This document shows, one piece after another, positions 31,241 to 38,558 of a stretch of DNA of 64,000 nt (position 1 is the first letter of the stretch; each line of letters starts with the position of its first letter). Source of the DNA: Giesbergeria sp. (lineage in GTDB: Bacteria > Pseudomonadota > Gammaproteobacteria > Burkholderiales > Burkholderiaceae_C). A program made the translations under genes and the position numbers. The stretch spans positions 1 to 64,000 of the forward strand of contig JAGNYI010000012.1 in NCBI GenBank assembly GCA_017985015.1, written 5' to 3'. The notes below the pieces were generated by a model. The model worked only from the letters and a program-made list of their open reading frames with translations, was not told the DNA's origin and ran no database searches.

Positions 31241-32476
31241 TCAGCGCCCGGGCAGCGCCTGCGCGCAGGCCGCCGCGCTGGCCCAGGCCCACTGAAAGTT
31301 GTAGCCGCCCAGCCAACCGGTGACGTCCACCACCTCGCCAATGAAGTAGAGCCCCGGCTGCGCCTTGCACTCCATGGTTTGCTGCGACAGCGCGCGCGTG
31401 TCGACGCCGCCGAGCGTGACCTCGGCTTTTTTGTAGCCCTCGCTGCCGGTAGGAACCAACTCCCACCGCGCGAGCTGCTGCGCCAGCCGCACGAGCGCTT
31501 TGTCGGGTACTTCGGCCATGGGGCGCTGCCAGTCGCTGCTTTGCGCCACCCAGGCATCGGCGAGCCGGCTGGGCACCCATTGGGCCAGTTCGTTGGCCAA
31601 GAGTTTGCGCGAGCGCAGCTTGGCCTCGGCCAGCGCTGCCGGCAGGTCCACGCCCGGCGCCAGGTGGATGGACAGGGGCGCACCTGGGTTCCAGTAGCTG
31701 GAGATCTGCAACACCGCCGGACCCGAGAGGCCGCGGTGGGTGAACAGCAGGTCTTCCTGGAAAGCCATGCGGTCCTTCTTGGCCCCCGTGCTGATCTCTA
31801 CCGGCAAAGCCAGCCCAGAGAGCTGCGCATACGGCGCCCAGGCAGCGCCATCGAAAGTCAGCGGCACCAGGCCCGGCCGGCGCTCGATGAGCGGCACGCC
31901 GAACTGCTGCGCCAGGCGGTAGCCGAAATCGGTGGCGCCGATCTTGGGGATGGACAGACCGCCCGTGGCCACCACCAGGCTGCGCGCATTCACGGGGCCG
32001 CGATCGGTATTGATTTGATAGCCGCCAGCGCTAGTCCCATATGCGCTAGAGGCCGAAAAGGCTATATTTTTGACGCTGCAGGGCTGCCAGTGCGTCACGC
32101 CGCCCGCAGCACATTCGGCCAGCAGCATGGCGATGATGTCTTCGGCCGAGTGGTCGGCAAAGAGCTGGCCCTTGTGCTTCTCGTGCCAGGCAATGCCGTG
32201 GTGCTCCAGCAGGGCGATGAAGTCCTGCGGCGCGAACCGCGACAGCGCCGAGCGGCAGAACTGCGGGTTCTGGCCGACGAAGTGCTTGTGCGGCGCGCGC
32301 GGATCGAGATCGCGATTGGTGAAGTTGCAGCGCCCGCCGCCCGAGATGCGGATTTTTTCGGCCACCTTGTCGGCGTGGTCGATCAGCAGCACGCGCAGCC
32401 CGCGCTGGCCAGCCTGGCCGGCGCAGAACAGGCCGGCGGCGCCGGCACCGATCACGACGGCGTCAAATATTTCCAT
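31241..32476 (-). CDS. HI0933/BaiN-type NAD(P)/FAD-dependent oxidoreductase
   Basis: The 411-residue flavoprotein has an N-terminal dinucleotide-binding motif [19 protein letters not shown], then [18 protein letters not shown], the signature of the HI0933/YhiN family, and [19 protein letters not shown]. The C-terminal FAD part has [20 protein letters not shown]. The reaction is unknown; BaiN relatives reduce bile-acid-type enones. Residues about 131-154 ([20 protein letters not shown]) are encoded by an in-frame interspersed repeat and are probably a surface loop. Confidence 0.88.
   Translation of the reverse strand: MEIFDAVVIGAGAAGLFCAGQAGQRGLRVLLIDHADKVAEKIRISGGGRCNFTNRDLDPRAPHKHFVGQNPQFCRSALSRFAPQDFIALLEHHGIAWHEKHKGQLFADHSAEDIIAMLLAECAAGGVTHWQPCSVKNIAFSASSAYGTSAGGYQINTDRGPVNARSLVVATGGLSIPKIGATDFGYRLAQQFGVPLIERRPGLVPLTFDGAAWAPYAQLSGLALPVEISTGAKKDRMAFQEDLLFTHRGLSGPAVLQISSYWNPGAPLSIHLAPGVDLPAALAEAKLRSRKLLANELAQWVPSRLADAWVAQSSDWQRPMAEVPDKALVRLAQQLARWELVPTGSEGYKKAEVTLGGVDTRALSQQTMECKAQPGLYFIGEVVDVTGWLGGYNFQWAWASAAACAQALPGR
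32013..32082. repeat. Interspersed palindromic repeat inside the flavoprotein gene (in frame)
   Basis: TTGATAGCCGCCAGCGCTAG is followed by CCATATGCGCTAGAGGCCGAAAA and a TATATTTTT end. It is read through by the minus-strand gene without a stop or frame change. Confidence 0.7.
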
Positions 32477-32491
32477 GAAAAGAGGGTGCCA

Positions 32492-32546
32492 GCGTTTGTT
32501 CTGTAAGCGCTAGATGCTACGAAAAAGAAAGCTTAAAGACTGGCGC
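32492..32546. repeat. Partial interspersed repeat between cobA and the flavoprotein gene
   Basis: TGTAAGCGCTAGATGCTACGAAAAAGAAAG keeps one arm of the family palindrome and the A-rich end; the other arm is missing. Confidence 0.5.
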
Positions 32547-32550
32547 CGGT

Positions 32551-33390
32551 TCAGCCCTGCGCCGCGAAGGGCGAGTGTAGTGCCGGGGCCTGTTGCCCCG
32601 CGGCCGCAGCGACGCCCTGCAGCACGTCGCCCACGACGATGATGCACGGGCTGGCCAGGCCTTCGCTGCGGGCGGTGGCGTGCAGGCTCGCCAGCGTGCA
32701 CCTGGCCACGCGCTGCTCCGGCAGGCTGACGCGCTCGACGATGGCGGCCGGCGTGTGGGCGGGCAGGCCGGCAAGCAGGCCTTGCTCGATGTTGGCCAGG
32801 CGGCTGACGCCCATGTAGATCACCAGCGTCAGGCGTGCGGCATGGGCGGTGCCGGCAATCAGGGCCCAGTCGGTTTCGCGCCCCGGGTGGGCATGGCCGG
32901 TGATGAAAAGCACCCCGTGGGCCTGCTCGCGGTGCGTCAGCGCCGTCCCCAGCGCCGCGCTGCAGGCGATGCCTGCGGTCACGCCGTTCACCACCTCCAC
33001 CGCGATGCCGGCGGCGCGCAGGTGCGCTACCTCCTCGCCACCGCGGCCGAACACCATGGGGTCGCCGCCCTTGAGGCGCACCACGTTCTCGCCTTCCAGC
33101 ACGGCCATCTGCATCAGGCGTTCGATGAACCCTTGGGGCGTGCTCTTGCAGCCGCCGCGTTTGCCCACGTGCACCACGCGGGCCATGGGGCGGGCGAGCG
33201 CCAGCACGCCAGGGCTGACCAGGTCGTCCACCAGCAGCACGCTGGCGGCCTGGATGGCGCGCACCGCCTTGAGCGTGAGCAGCTCGGGGTCGCCCGGCCC
33301 TGCGCCCACCAGGGTGCAGCGGCCGCGCAGCAGGGGGACGTCGGCTGCGGAGTGGGCGGGGGAGGTCAGGGCTGATGGGGGTGGTTTCAC
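32551..33390 (-). CDS. cobA: Uroporphyrinogen-III C-methyltransferase (siroheme branch)
   Basis: The 279-residue SUMT adds two methyl groups to uroporphyrinogen III, giving precorrin-2, the precursor of siroheme. Family motifs are VGAGPGDPELLTLKAVRAIQ, VRLKGGDPMVFGRGGEEVAHL and VNGVTAGIACSAALGTALTHR. It lacks the dehydrogenase/ferrochelatase half of CysG. Its start overlaps the ybiB stop (ATGA). Location downstream of nirBD/nasA fits supply of siroheme to nitrite reductase. Confidence 0.95.
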   Translation of the reverse strand: MKPPPSALTSPAHSAADVPLLRGRCTLVGAGPGDPELLTLKAVRAIQAASVLLVDDLVSPGVLALARPMARVVHVGKRGGCKSTPQGFIERLMQMAVLEGENVVRLKGGDPMVFGRGGEEVAHLRAAGIAVEVVNGVTAGIACSAALGTALTHREQAHGVLFITGHAHPGRETDWALIAGTAHAARLTLVIYMGVSRLANIEQGLLAGLPAHTPAAIVERVSLPEQRVARCTLASLHATARSEGLASPCIIVVGDVLQGVAAAAGQQAPALHSPFAAQG

Positions 33391-34322
33391 GGTGCTGGCC
33401 TTGCAGATTCAATCTGCAGGGCCAGACGCAAGATGTGTTCCACCTGCCGTGCGATGGGGGCCGGCACGGGCAGGTGGCCGTCCAGCATGGCGCGTATGAG
33501 GGCGGCGGTGCCCTCGGCGTCGGCGCCGGTCGGCAGCTCGGGCAGGGTGGTGAGCGGGCCACCCTGGGCGTCTTCCAGGCGGGTGACCGCACCCGCCACA
33601 AAACCATCCATCTGCGGCACGCGCCGCGCGTCGGCCACCGGCTCGCCCTCGGTGCCGCGCAGCAACAGCGCATCGGCGCCGGTCAGCGCAAAGGTGGCGG
33701 CCATGGACTGCGCGTATTCCGGGTGCGTGTAGCTGCCCACCACCAGGGCGCGCGCGCCCACAGGCGCCAGCGGGTTCATCAGCTTGACCAGGCTGTGCGC
33801 GCTGTTGCGCAACCCCAGCGTGCGCCGCACGGCCAGCAGGCGCGCCAGGCCCGGCAGCAGCAGGGCGGTGGGCACGAACGCGACGCTCCCAGGTGCTATG
33901 GTTTGAATAGCTTGAAGCACCGGTACATCAAGCGCTGCAAGCACATTTTGGCTAAAAATTCGGCTGTCTTCGGTGGCGGTGCCGTGCACCAGCACCGGCA
34001 AGCCCTCCCGCGCCAGCAGCAGCGCCAGCAAGGGCGTGAGCACCGGCAGCTTGCGCGCGCCGTTGTAGCTGGGCAGCACCACCAGCGTGCGCGTGCTGGC
34101 GGGCAGGGGCGCCAGGCGGGCGTGGACGGCGTCGAGAAAGCCGGCCATTTCCTCGGGCGTTTCGCCTTTGACGCGCATGGCGATGCAAAACGCCCCCACC
34201 TCCAGATCGCTGATGCTGCCATCGAGCACCTGGCCGAACAGGTCGCAGGCGTGCTCCCGCGACAGGTGGCGGGCGCCCTGGGCGCCGCGGGCGATGATTT
34301 TGAGGTAGTGGCTGATGGGCAT
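33387..34322 (-). CDS. ybiB: YbiB-type phosphoribosyltransferase-fold protein
   Basis: The 311-residue protein resembles anthranilate phosphoribosyltransferase in fold (MPISHYLKIIARGAQGARHL, SREHACDLFGQVLDGSISDL, LGLRNSAHSLVKLMNPLAP), but YbiB members bind nucleic acid rather than catalyse tryptophan synthesis. YbiB is often found next to nitrate assimilation genes in betaproteobacteria, as here between nasA and cobA. Residues about 121-143 (FSQNVLAALDVPVLQAIQTI) coincide with a diverged interspersed repeat read in frame. Confidence 0.85.
   Translation of the reverse strand: MPISHYLKIIARGAQGARHLSREHACDLFGQVLDGSISDLEVGAFCIAMRVKGETPEEMAGFLDAVHARLAPLPASTRTLVVLPSYNGARKLPVLTPLLALLLAREGLPVLVHGTATEDSRIFSQNVLAALDVPVLQAIQTIAPGSVAFVPTALLLPGLARLLAVRRTLGLRNSAHSLVKLMNPLAPVGARALVVGSYTHPEYAQSMAATFALTGADALLLRGTEGEPVADARRVPQMDGFVAGAVTRLEDAQGGPLTTLPELPTGADAEGTAALIRAMLDGHLPVPAPIARQVEHILRLALQIESARPAP
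33890..33959. repeat. Diverged interspersed repeat inside ybiB (in frame)
   Basis: GTGCTATGGTTTGAATAGCTTG, then CATCAAGCGCTGCAAGCAC and TTTTGGCTAAAAATT match the outline of the family (AATAGCT, AAGCGCT, A/T-rich end) with several substitutions. It is less certain than the other copies. Confidence 0.45.
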
Positions 34323-34370
34323 GCACGCGTTCTCAGAAGAGGTGTGCCGGGATTGTTGCGCAGATGGCCG

Positions 34371-37220
34371 TCAGGCCGCGCTTGCCTGCGCCGGCGTGCC
34401 CTGCACCAGGCGGCGCAGCTCGGGCACGCAGGAGCCGCATTGCGTGCCACAGCGCAACTGGGCCTGCAGGGCGCTTAGCCGGGCTGCGGCGTCGCCCACC
34501 AGGCGCGTGAGCGCGTCCGCAATGGCGCCTTCGCTCACCCCGAGGCAGCTGCACACCTGGCGTGCCCCTGCTGCGGCGCCCAGGGTGCCGCGCGGCGGCT
34601 TGGCGCCGGGCGCCAGCAGCATGCGGCCATAGGGGTTGGTCGGCAGCTCGTGCTGGAGCACACCGGTGAGCCAGTGCTGCGCCTCGGTGTCGCCGGCCAG
34701 CAGCAGGGCGCCCAGGGTGTTGTGCGCTGCGCCGGGCACGAGGCGTGCAGCGCGCCGCTGGCCCCGGCGCCGGTCGGCGTAGCGCAGGGTGCCCTCGCTG
34801 GCCAGGCCCAGCAGCGCTTCGATGCGTTCGAGCAGGGCATCGGGCGCGGCGTAGTGCCCGGCGGCCGTGAGGCAGACGCCGGTGCGTGCGGGCGTGCCGG
34901 AAGTGGAGGGCGCTGCAAACAGTGTGCAGCTGGCGAAGGCGAACGCGTCCATCAGCCCGGCCAGCGCGGTGCGGGCGCGCAGCGCCTCGTCCTCGGGGAA
35001 CCAGGCCATGGCGCAGAGCTGCCAGGGCAGGTCGACTTTGAGGATCTTGACGGCGGTGTGCTTGAGCGCGGGCTGCTGCGAGATGGGGCAGCGCACCTGC
35101 GTGGTAAGGGCATTCACCCCGGCCAGCGAGCGCCCGGCCGCCGACTGCCCGCCCAGCCATTCGCTGCCCCAGTGCATGGCGATGAAGGCCTGGCCGGGTG
35201 CTATTTCAGCGCTGGCGTGCGCTGGCAGCACGATGCTGGCGCGCGCGCTGGTGACGCAGGCGAGCGCACCCTCCTGCAGGCCCTGGCGCGCCATGTCGCC
35301 CGCATGCATTTGCACGCAGGGCGTGCCCGCGTGGCCCGAGAGGCGCGCCACGGTGCCGGTGCGGCTCATGCCGTGCCACTGGTCGCGCAGTCGCCCGGTG
35401 GTCAGCAGAAAGGGGTAGCGCAGGCCCGGCGACTCGGCCAGGCCCTGGGCCGCCAGCACGGCAAAGCGCGCCCGGCCGTCGGGCGTGGGGAACACGCCGT
35501 CCTCGTACAGGCGCTTGCGCCCGTGCGTCGCCCCGTCTGGCAGGGGCCACTGCTGCGGGCCGGCGGCGTCCAGCCTGGCGTAGGAGAGGCCGGTGATGTC
35601 CAGATCGCGCCCGCGCGTGCTCTCGCGGTGCTCGTTCCAGATGGCCTCGGTCGCGGCTTCGGCGCTGGCCAGGTGGTCGGCGTAGGGGAACAGGGTGGGT
35701 GCGCCAGGGCGCAGGCGCTGCTCAAGGCGCTGCGCGAATTGCAGTGCGATCTGCCAGTCGTGCCGGGCCTCTCCCGCAGCGGGCACGGCACTGCGGACAC
35801 GGGAGATGCAGCGCTCGCTGTTGGTCACCGTGCCGGTTTTTTCGCCCCAGGTGCTGGCGGGCAGGAGCAGGTCGGCATAGGCGGCGGTGGCGGTGTGGGC
35901 AAACGCCTCCTGCAAGACGACGAATTCGGCACGCTCCAGCGCGCGGCGCACCGCGCTCTGGTGGGGCAGGCTCTGCGCCGGGTTGGTGCAGGCGATCCAC
36001 AGCGCACGGATTTCGCCATCGGCCGCGGCCTCGAACATCTCTACCGCCGTCTTGCCTGGCCGGGCGGGAACCTCGCTCAATCCCCACAGCGCGGCCACTT
36101 CCGCACGGTGCTCCGGGTTGGCCATGTCGCGGTGGCCCGAGAGCAAATTCGACATGCCGCCGACCTCGCGCCCGCCCATGGCGTTGGCCTGGCCGGTGAG
36201 TGAGAGCGGCCCGGCGCCGGGCTTGCCGATCTGCCCGGTGGCCAGGTGCAGGTGCACCAGCGCGGCGTTGTTGGCGGTGCCAGCGCTGCTCTGGTTCAGG
36301 CCTTGGCAGTACAGGCTGAGCGTGCGCCCGCGCGGCGCGGTGGTGTCGCCTACGCCGGCAAACCAGCGCGCCGCCTGCACCAGGTCGGCCAGCGCAATGC
36401 CGCATTCGCGTGCCACGCGCTCGGGCGTGCAGGCGGCCAGTTGCGGCTGCAGTGCGGCAAAACCGCTGGTGTGCGCGGCGATGTAGTCGGTATCGAGCCA
36501 GGCCTGGCGCTGCATGAGGTGCAGCATGCCGGCCATGAGCACGGCGTCGCTGCCGGGCTGGATCTGCAGGAACAGGTCGGCGCAGGCGGCGGTGTCGGTG
36601 CGGCGCGGGTCGACCACGATGACCTTCATGTCCGGCCGTGCGGCGCGTGCGTCCTCGATGCGCCGGAACAGCACCGGGTGCGCCCAGGCGGTGTTGCTGC
36701 CGATGATGAACAGGCAGTCGGCGTGCTGCAGGTCGCCGTAGCAGGCCGGCGGCGCGTCGGCGCCCAGCGTGGCCTTGTAGCCGGCGGCGGCGCTGCTCAT
36801 GCACAGGCGCGAGTTGGTGTCGATGTTGTTGGTGCCCACCAGGCCTTTGGCGAGCTTGTTGAAGACGTAATAGTCCTCGGTAAGCAATTGGCCCGAGACG
36901 TAAAAACCCACCGCATCCGGCCCGTGCGCGGCGATGGTGCCGGCGAAGCGGTTGGCGGCGAGGTCGAGCGCGCTGTCCCAGGCGATGGGTGCAGGCGCTT
37001 GGGTGCGCGTGGCACGCACCAGCGGCTGCAGCAAGCGCATCTGGCGGGTCACGCTGGGGCTGGCGCTCAGGTGCAGGGTGGCGCCTTTGGTGCACAGCCG
37101 CCCGAAATTGGCCGGGTGGTCGGGGTCGCCGCGCACGCCGGTGATGGCGTTGCCCTCGGTCTCGATGACCACGCCGCAGCCTACGCCGCAGTAGGGGCAG
37201 GTGGATTTGGTTTGTTGCAT
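34371..37220 (-). CDS. nasA: Assimilatory nitrate reductase, catalytic subunit with C-terminal BFD domain
   Basis: The 949-residue molybdopterin oxidoreductase reduces nitrate to nitrite in the cytoplasm. The N-terminus holds the [4Fe-4S] site CPYCGVGC...LCTKG at residues about 9-45. Molybdopterin domains follow with NIDTNSRLCMSSAAAGYKATLGAD and LSLTGQANAMGGREVGGMSNL. The molybdopterin-dinucleotide-binding end has FLLTTGRLRDQWHGMSRTG near 620. The C-terminal 60 residues add a BFD-type [2Fe-2S] domain (QVCSCLGVSEG and RCGTQCGSC), an electron entry site. There is no signal peptide, consistent with assimilation. It follows nirBD in order but is separated from nirD by a long inverted-repeat element. 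Confidence 0.95.
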   Translation of the reverse strand: MQQTKSTCPYCGVGCGVVIETEGNAITGVRGDPDHPANFGRLCTKGATLHLSASPSVTRQMRLLQPLVRATRTQAPAPIAWDSALDLAANRFAGTIAAHGPDAVGFYVSGQLLTEDYYVFNKLAKGLVGTNNIDTNSRLCMSSAAAGYKATLGADAPPACYGDLQHADCLFIIGSNTAWAHPVLFRRIEDARAARPDMKVIVVDPRRTDTAACADLFLQIQPGSDAVLMAGMLHLMQRQAWLDTDYIAAHTSGFAALQPQLAACTPERVARECGIALADLVQAARWFAGVGDTTAPRGRTLSLYCQGLNQSSAGTANNAALVHLHLATGQIGKPGAGPLSLTGQANAMGGREVGGMSNLLSGHRDMANPEHRAEVAALWGLSEVPARPGKTAVEMFEAAADGEIRALWIACTNPAQSLPHQSAVRRALERAEFVVLQEAFAHTATAAYADLLLPASTWGEKTGTVTNSERCISRVRSAVPAAGEARHDWQIALQFAQRLEQRLRPGAPTLFPYADHLASAEAATEAIWNEHRESTRGRDLDITGLSYARLDAAGPQQWPLPDGATHGRKRLYEDGVFPTPDGRARFAVLAAQGLAESPGLRYPFLLTTGRLRDQWHGMSRTGTVARLSGHAGTPCVQMHAGDMARQGLQEGALACVTSARASIVLPAHASAEIAPGQAFIAMHWGSEWLGGQSAAGRSLAGVNALTTQVRCPISQQPALKHTAVKILKVDLPWQLCAMAWFPEDEALRARTALAGLMDAFAFASCTLFAAPSTSGTPARTGVCLTAAGHYAAPDALLERIEALLGLASEGTLRYADRRRGQRRAARLVPGAAHNTLGALLLAGDTEAQHWLTGVLQHELPTNPYGRMLLAPGAKPPRGTLGAAAGARQVCSCLGVSEGAIADALTRLVGDAAARLSALQAQLRCGTQCGSCVPELRRLVQGTPAQASAA

Positions 37221-37245
37221 GGCGTGGGTTTGGGGTGTTTTTTGG

Positions 37246-37302
37246 TTCTATCGCTTATCTATAAAGCGCCGGTAGCTATTGTTTTGGTAGCTTCGATTTC
37301 CC
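37246..37302. repeat. Interspersed palindromic repeat upstream of nasA
   Basis: TCTATCGCTTATCTATAAAGCGCCGGTAGCTATTGTTTTGGTAGC keeps the CGCTTAT/ATAAAGCG palindrome and the TAGCTATTG end of the family. Confidence 0.65.
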
Positions 37303-37367
37303 GCTGTCTGTTCGGGCTGAGCTTGTCGAAGCCGGGGCGTGCTTGTTTGAAAGGCGTGCCTTTGTTG

Positions 37368-38053
37368 AGGGTGGAGGCCGGGAGTCGCCCGGCATGCGAG
37401 TAACTTTCTTTCGCTTCGCCGAAAGAAAGTCACCAAAGAAAGGGCGACCCTACTGCGCGCGTCCCTTCGCTGCGCTACGGGCAACCTGCGATGCTCGGTC
37501 AGGGTGTGCGCCGCAGAACTCACTGCGCGCTGCGCGCTCCGTTCAAACAACTGCGGCAAGTCAGTGCACGAAGTGCGTGTGTCCTGCGGCACACGCACGC
37601 ACACCCTGCCCTGCGCTTCTCGGCACGCGCAGAAGGGACCCCGCAGCCGGACATCCATTCGGGCCATTGCTGCGCTCGGCCGCGCCTGCGCGGCGCGAGG
37701 CGCTTGCGCACGGAAGATCGGGCCGAGCGAAGCAAAGGCCCGTGTGGCTGTTCGGCTGTTTGGATGTTCGGCTGTCCACCCCCTGCTGGCTGCGCCTGCG
37801 GCGGGGCAGTTGCGGGGTGAGCATGGGCGCCCGCGCGCCCATGCCTCGTCATCTGACTCGCCGTGGCTGTCCGAGCGGCGCGCGCCAGCGCAAAGCGAGT
37901 TCCACGGCGCACCCCGCAACCGCTCCGACGCAGGTTTGCCCCGTAGCGAAGCGATGGGGTCGCAGACTGGGGGTCGCCCTTTCTTTGGTGACTTTCTTTC
38001 GGCGAAGCGAAAGAAAGTTACTCGCATGCCGGGCGACTCCCGGCCTCCGCCCT
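37368..38053. mobile_element. ~686 bp non-coding element with 78 bp perfect inverted ends
   Basis: Positions 37373-37450 and 37971-38048 are perfect reverse complements over 78 bases; with one mismatch the match extends outward to about 37368/38053. Inside the ends the complementarity continues imperfectly for another 80-90 bases (CGCTACGGGCAACCTGCG against its partner). Each end contains a nested hairpin, CTTTCTTTCGC...GCGAAAGAAAG. The core is GC-rich with long spurious frames on both strands, and no transposase motif is seen. It lies between nirD and nasA and would form a very large hairpin in the transcript. It resembles a MITE or a decayed composite of two inverted copies. Confidence 0.7.
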
Positions 38054-38090
38054 GAAACGAAGCACATCTCGCCAACAAGACAACCAGCAT

Positions 38091-38474
38091 TCAAGCAACC
38101 ACCAATCGCCCCACCGGCCCCGCCACCGGCCGCGTCTCGGTGGTGGCGTGGCGCGCCAACTCATCGGCGTCGAGGAAGACCTGGCCGTTTTCCACCTTCA
38201 CCGCAAACTTCGGCGTGCACCCCTCATCGGGTGCGGCGGCCTGGCCGGTGCACAGGCCAATGGTCCAGTTGTGCAGCGGGCAGGCGACGCTGGTGCCAAA
38301 GACGATGCCTTGCGACAGCGGCCCGCCCTTGTGCGGGCAGGAGTCGAGCAGGGCAAAGATCTGGTCGTCGGCGCTGCGGAAGATGGCCACATCCAGGCCC
38401 TGCGCCCGCGCCACGCGGCGGGCGCCCAGGCGGGGAATGTCGTCCACACGGCAAATGGGGGTCCAAGTGGTCAT
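38091..38474 (-). CDS. nirD: Nitrite reductase (NADH) small subunit
   Basis: The 127-residue NirD has a Rieske-like beta fold (TTWTPICRVDDIPRLGARRV, CPHKGGPLSQGIVFGTSVACPLHNW). The start at 38474 has AAAGGAA 6 bases upstream. It retains Cys-Pro-His and Cys-Pro-Leu-His, as in longer Rieske-type NirD proteins that may carry a [2Fe-2S] cluster. It works with NirB to reduce nitrite to ammonium. Confidence 0.95.
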   Translation of the reverse strand: MTTWTPICRVDDIPRLGARRVARAQGLDVAIFRSADDQIFALLDSCPHKGGPLSQGIVFGTSVACPLHNWTIGLCTGQAAAPDEGCTPKFAVKVENGQVFLDADELARHATTETRPVAGPVGRLVVA

Positions 38475-38546
38475 TGCTATTCCTTTAGTAGCTGGTTGCG
38501 CTTATGGGATAAGCGCTAGAGGCTGTTTTTGCTTGAAGTTTCGTGA
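38472..38546. repeat. Interspersed palindromic repeat between nirB and nirD
   Basis: TAGTAGCTGGTTGCGCTTATGGGATAAGCGCTAGAGGCTG is followed by TTTTTGCTTGAAGTTTC. This is the clearest copy of the family, with a perfect GCGCTTATGGGATAAGCGC stem. It overlaps the nirD ribosome-binding region on the minus strand. Confidence 0.8.
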
Positions 38547-38558
38547 AATCAGGGGGTA

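Noticed and set aside
37248-38488. Long overlapping frames on both strands (280-380 codons) between nirD and nasA
   Set aside because: They run through the perfect inverted ends and GC-rich core of the element, have no recognisable domain or ribosome site, and exist in both directions, as expected for stop-poor GC-rich DNA.
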